A stretch of 8,691 bases of DNA from Microcaldota archaeon (GTDB taxonomy: Archaea; Micrarchaeota; Micrarchaeia; Micrarchaeales; CABMGC01). Both the position numbers and the translations under genes were made by a program. This document shows, piece after piece, positions 5,967 to 8,691 of this stretch (its first letter is position 1; each line of letters begins with the position of its first letter). Where the stretch lies: positions 1 to 8,691 of the forward strand of contig JAJZLO010000013.1 in NCBI GenBank assembly GCA_021803405.1. Direction: 5' to 3'. Under the pieces are notes generated by a model, which did no database searches, was not told the DNA's origin, and worked only from the letters and a program-made list of their open reading frames with translations.

Positions 5967-8691
5967 GTGCACAACTTGAAGAAAAAAATAAATAGTTCCT
6001 TTAAAAAAGAAAGGCATGGCCAATCAGCAATGGAATACCTGATGACTTATGGCTGGTCTATCCTTATAATTGCCCTTGCCTTAATATCCTTATTTGAACT
6101 TGGATTATTCGGTAATCAACATCTGCAGCTTCCTAATAGCTGCCTTCCTATACAGGGCTTTTTATGTACAAATCCTCATCTTTCTACTTCAGGAAAGGTC
6201 TCATTAGATTTAGGCTCTATAGGTACTGGACTGACAGTTACCTCTACTGGCTGTTCAACAAACAACACTGAGCCTCAACTTAATTCTATAACTCCAATAG
6301 TTATGAATACCGGTGCTGAAGAGAATGTTTCATTTCAATGTTCGCTATCAAATCCTACTATAGGTTCTAGTTTTCAAGGATATTTATGGCTAGGTTATTC
6401 TACAGCCAGTTCTACAAATCAGGTTCAAAATATAGGTGCCTTCTCTGCTACAGTGGAAAGTATTGGAAATACAAAAAGCCCTTATTCAAATACTGGATTT
6501 TTATATGTTGTAAATAACAACAACAATACCGTTTCTATAGTCAGCCTTGCAAGTAACTCAATAATAAGCTCTATTCCTGGGAATTACCTATATAATCCAT
6601 CATATATATTTATAACCAATAATGGTGGGGCATATGTTTCTAATTACAATTATAATACAAATCAACGTTTTCTTTCACCAATAAATCTAAGAAATTCATT
6701 AATCTCTAGCAATATATATTCTACGGCGGCGTCTGAGGTGGCATCTGCGCAAGGCATAACCTTTTCTCCAGATCAAAAAAATTTATACATTTCTTATCCT
6801 CCAGAAATAATGCTGATTAATATTAGTACATGGTCTCAGCTTACTACAATACCAGACAATAATGGTCCTGGAGCTTTGGCAACATATGGTGGTAATATAC
6901 TTGTTGTAAATAATGTTAATAATACAATCTCAAATTATAATATCTCCACCAATAACTTTAAAACAATTATATCCGGCGGAGTACCTGCTATGTATATAAA
7001 TTATGTTTACTCTACTACATTAGGGACTAATGGAAACAATCTTTATTTTATTCCATTAAATTCATACTCTACTTTTTATTATTACATGAATACTACCTCC
7101 TATATGGCCAGTAAAAAAAGTATAAGTCATTCAAATTCAGAAGGAGGAATAATCATAAAAAATGGCATAATATATCAAGTAGTTCAATATAACAACACCG
7201 TTTCAGTAATTAATATGTCCACTGGGCAAGTACAACACGTAATTACCGGTTTTAATGAACCATGGGCCGAGGCGTTAAGTGTAAATAAGAGCTATGCATA
7301 CATTGGCAATGCCGGTAATAATGAAATTTCATATGTCAATTTGGCTACAAACACAATACAACGATCGGTCCCATTTTCACAAGGAGGTTTAAGTGGCATT
7401 GCTTCAGCTTTGGATGGTAAAAACTTATATGTAGGAAATTTCTGGGGTAATGATGTTGCAGTAATGAATATAAGTACAGGTGCAATATCATACTCAATTA
7501 GCGGTTTTAATAAACCTGAGACTATTGCACTATCTCCGAATGGACTTTATGCTTATGTAGGTAATGACGGGAACGATACTATTTCTGTTGTAAATTTAGC
7601 TACAAACTCAATAATAAATACCATTTCCGGTTTTAATTTTTTAAATTCTGGATCGTATGGTTATGGGCTTTTTAGCATAACTGCATCAAAAACTGGCAAT
7701 TATTTATATGTTTCAGGCTATAATTCAGATGGATTTTATGGCGTAAACCTACAAAATGATGTTGTTACACAACTTCCTAAATCCTTATTTTCAAATGTCG
7801 ATGCAATAAGCATATCAAACCTTACAAATATTTTATATGCAGCTAACAATAATAACATAACACTAATAAATCCTCAAACTGGAAAGGTTCTTTCAAACAT
7901 TACTGATGGTTCGGCGGTTATTCATGGAATGGTATTGGTTCCAAAAAGTAATATAGGATATATTTCAACAAGTGATAATATTTCAATTATGGACTTATCA
8001 ACAAACTCAATACTGCAGAATGCCATTAAAGGTTTTTATTATCCAAATGGCATGTCTATCTATTCAGGAAATTTATATGTTGTAAATACTAACAACGATT
8101 CAATATCTGTGGTAAACATATCTACAAATACTGTGATAGGTAGTTTTCCTAAATACAATCCAAATTATCCTACCTCACTTAGTTCAAGTCCCAATTATAA
8201 TAGTGTATATCTTCCTTCAGGTAACCCGGGTATTTATATAATAAATACTTCAAGTAATAACTTTGATGGTATTATTCTTAATAATACCTATCCTACAAAC
8301 ATAGCATTTCGTCCAAATTCTAATACTGCATATATTCTATACAATAATAATATATCTACTCTAAATCTTTCTACTGGAACTGTAACTATATTATTAAGTA
8401 ATATTAATGATAATTATTTTTATAAAGATTTAGTATACTCACCAAATGGAAATTTGCTTTATCTTACATTTAATCGTAATCTCACAGTAATAAACATCTC
8501 TACAAAACAGATTGTTAAGGTAATAAATATTAATTATATTAGTGGTATAACTCCTCCGATAAATGGAAAGATATATTTTGGCAATGAGTATGGAACAATA
8601 TCAATATTGAATGCTACTAATTATAATTTTATAAACAACGTAACGGGTTTTAACTCTGGCTCTGGGATAGATAGCCTTACTGCGTCTCCTG
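5967..8691 (+). CDS. Giant pilin-type surface protein with YVTN-like beta-propeller array, 3' end beyond window
   Basis: I translated this frame by hand: at least 908 codons with no stop to the window edge. The start is GTG at 5967; there is no ATG between it and an in-frame TAA at 5940, and TTG at 5976 is an alternative. Residues 1-18 form a basic leader ending KERHG, then |QSAMEYLMTYGW and a hydrophobic helix (about 31-49) ending LFELGLFG. This is a class III signal peptide with Gln+1 and Glu+5. Residues 59-163 carry the module also seen in the two smaller surface genes: Cys59-x4-GF-x-Cys67-T-x-P, GYLWLGYST, then an IGAFSATVE strand, with an extra Cys pair (Cys96, Cys125). From about 177 on, about 17 blades of roughly 43 residues follow the pattern [LAI]Y[VI]xN...N-[TD]-[IV]-S-[VI]-[VI]-N-x-[SA]-T-N. 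No cysteine occurs after 125, and about 25 N-x-S/T sequons suggest heavy glycosylation. It is probably a cell-surface adhesin or sheath protein. Confidence 0.85.
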   Translation, partial: MHNLKKKINSSFKKERHGQSAMEYLMTYGWSILIIALALISLFELGLFGNQHLQLPNSCLPIQGFLCTNPHLSTSGKVSLDLGSIGTGLTVTSTGCSTNNTEPQLNSITPIVMNTGAEENVSFQCSLSNPTIGSSFQGYLWLGYSTASSTNQVQNIGAFSATVESIGNTKSPYSNTGFLYVVNNNNNTVSIVSLASNSIISSIPGNYLYNPSYIFITNNGGAYVSNYNYNTNQRFLSPINLRNSLISSNIYSTAASEVASAQGITFSPDQKNLYISYPPEIMLINISTWSQLTTIPDNNGPGALATYGGNILVVNNVNNTISNYNISTNNFKTIISGGVPAMYINYVYSTTLGTNGNNLYFIPLNSYSTFYYYMNTTSYMASKKSISHSNSEGGIIIKNGIIYQVVQYNNTVSVINMSTGQVQHVITGFNEPWAEALSVNKSYAYIGNAGNNEISYVNLATNTIQRSVPFSQGGLSGIASALDGKNLYVGNFWGNDVAVMNISTGAISYSISGFNKPETIALSPNGLYAYVGNDGNDTISVVNLATNSIINTISGFNFLNSGSYGYGLFSITASKTGNYLYVSGYNSDGFYGVNLQNDVVTQLPKSLFSNVDAISISNLTNILYAANNNNITLINPQTGKVLSNITDGSAVIHGMVLVPKSNIGYISTSDNISIMDLSTNSILQNAIKGFYYPNGMSIYSGNLYVVNTNNDSISVVNISTNTVIGSFPKYNPNYPTSLSSSPNYNSVYLPSGNPGIYIINTSSNNFDGIILNNTYPTNIAFRPNSNTAYILYNNNISTLNLSTGTVTILLSNINDNYFYKDLVYSPNGNLLYLTFNRNLTVINISTKQIVKVININYISGITPPINGKIYFGNEYGTISILNATNYNFINNVTGFNSGSGIDSLTASP
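6501..8691 (+). repeat. About 17 degenerate YVTN-type blade repeats encoded in the giant gene
   Basis: Blade-starting strands of the form LYVVN, AYIGN, LYVGN or AYVGN begin near residues 179, 222, 273, 311, 359, 401, 444, 487, 529, 580, 623, 664, 703, 747, 788, 831 and 869. The spacing is 38-51 residues, mostly 41-44. This matches the roughly 42-residue unit of YVTN/surface-layer beta-propellers. Seventeen blades are too many for one propeller, so at least two, or two plus part of a third, are likely. The repeats are divergent at the DNA level, so this is not a recent tandem amplification. Confidence 0.75.

Overview
The window looks archaeal, and the surface genes point to a DPANN lineage (Micrarchaeota/Parvarchaeota-like). 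The evidence is: an archaeal FEN-1, a zinc-ribbon MBF1-type transcription factor, a three-cysteine archaeal Dph2, TATA boxes about 26 bp ahead of probable leaderless starts, and two class III (pilin-type) signal peptides of the form G|QSAMEYLMTYGW, which is very common in small-genome DPANN archaea. The exact lineage is inference; no rRNA is present. The DNA is AT-rich by eye.

Layout. Left end, minus strand: mbf1 (727-1182) reads into fen (752-1, cut off at the window edge just before its last catalytic Asp), a probable two-gene unit. A 60-bp divergent promoter separates mbf1 from a site-2-type intramembrane metalloprotease on the plus strand (1243-2742). Next come two small surface genes on the plus strand: a type IV pilin-like protein (2870-3352) and a membrane-anchored secreted protein (3454-4140). 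Convergent to them is dph2 on the minus strand (4255-5193). It is divergent from idi (5310-5831, plus strand), a type I isopentenyl-diphosphate isomerase. The right third is one very long gene (5967 to beyond 8691, plus strand, at least 908 codons). It joins a pilin-type N-terminus to a long run of YVTN-like beta-propeller blades.

The housekeeping genes (replication/repair nuclease, transcription factor, EF2 diphthamide synthesis, isoprenoid lipid precursor) show no obvious functional link to each other. The most interesting part is the surface set. The small pilin, the anchored protein and the giant adhesin-like protein appear to share one extracellular module: C-x4-G-F-x-C-[ST]-x-P, then G-x-[IL]-W 72-82 residues after the second Cys, then a short closing strand. 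It is shown in three formats: a short class III pilin, a conventional transmembrane anchor, and a pilin base carrying a propeller array. Both pilin-type genes also have nearly the same promoter core (16 of 17 bp identical). Together this suggests one surface-filament or adhesion system in which a common base module is combined with different display parts.

No tRNA, rRNA, CRISPR array or insertion sequence was seen. All intergenic gaps are shorter than 150 bp. The convergent gap 4141-4254 is AT-rich with no clear hairpin.
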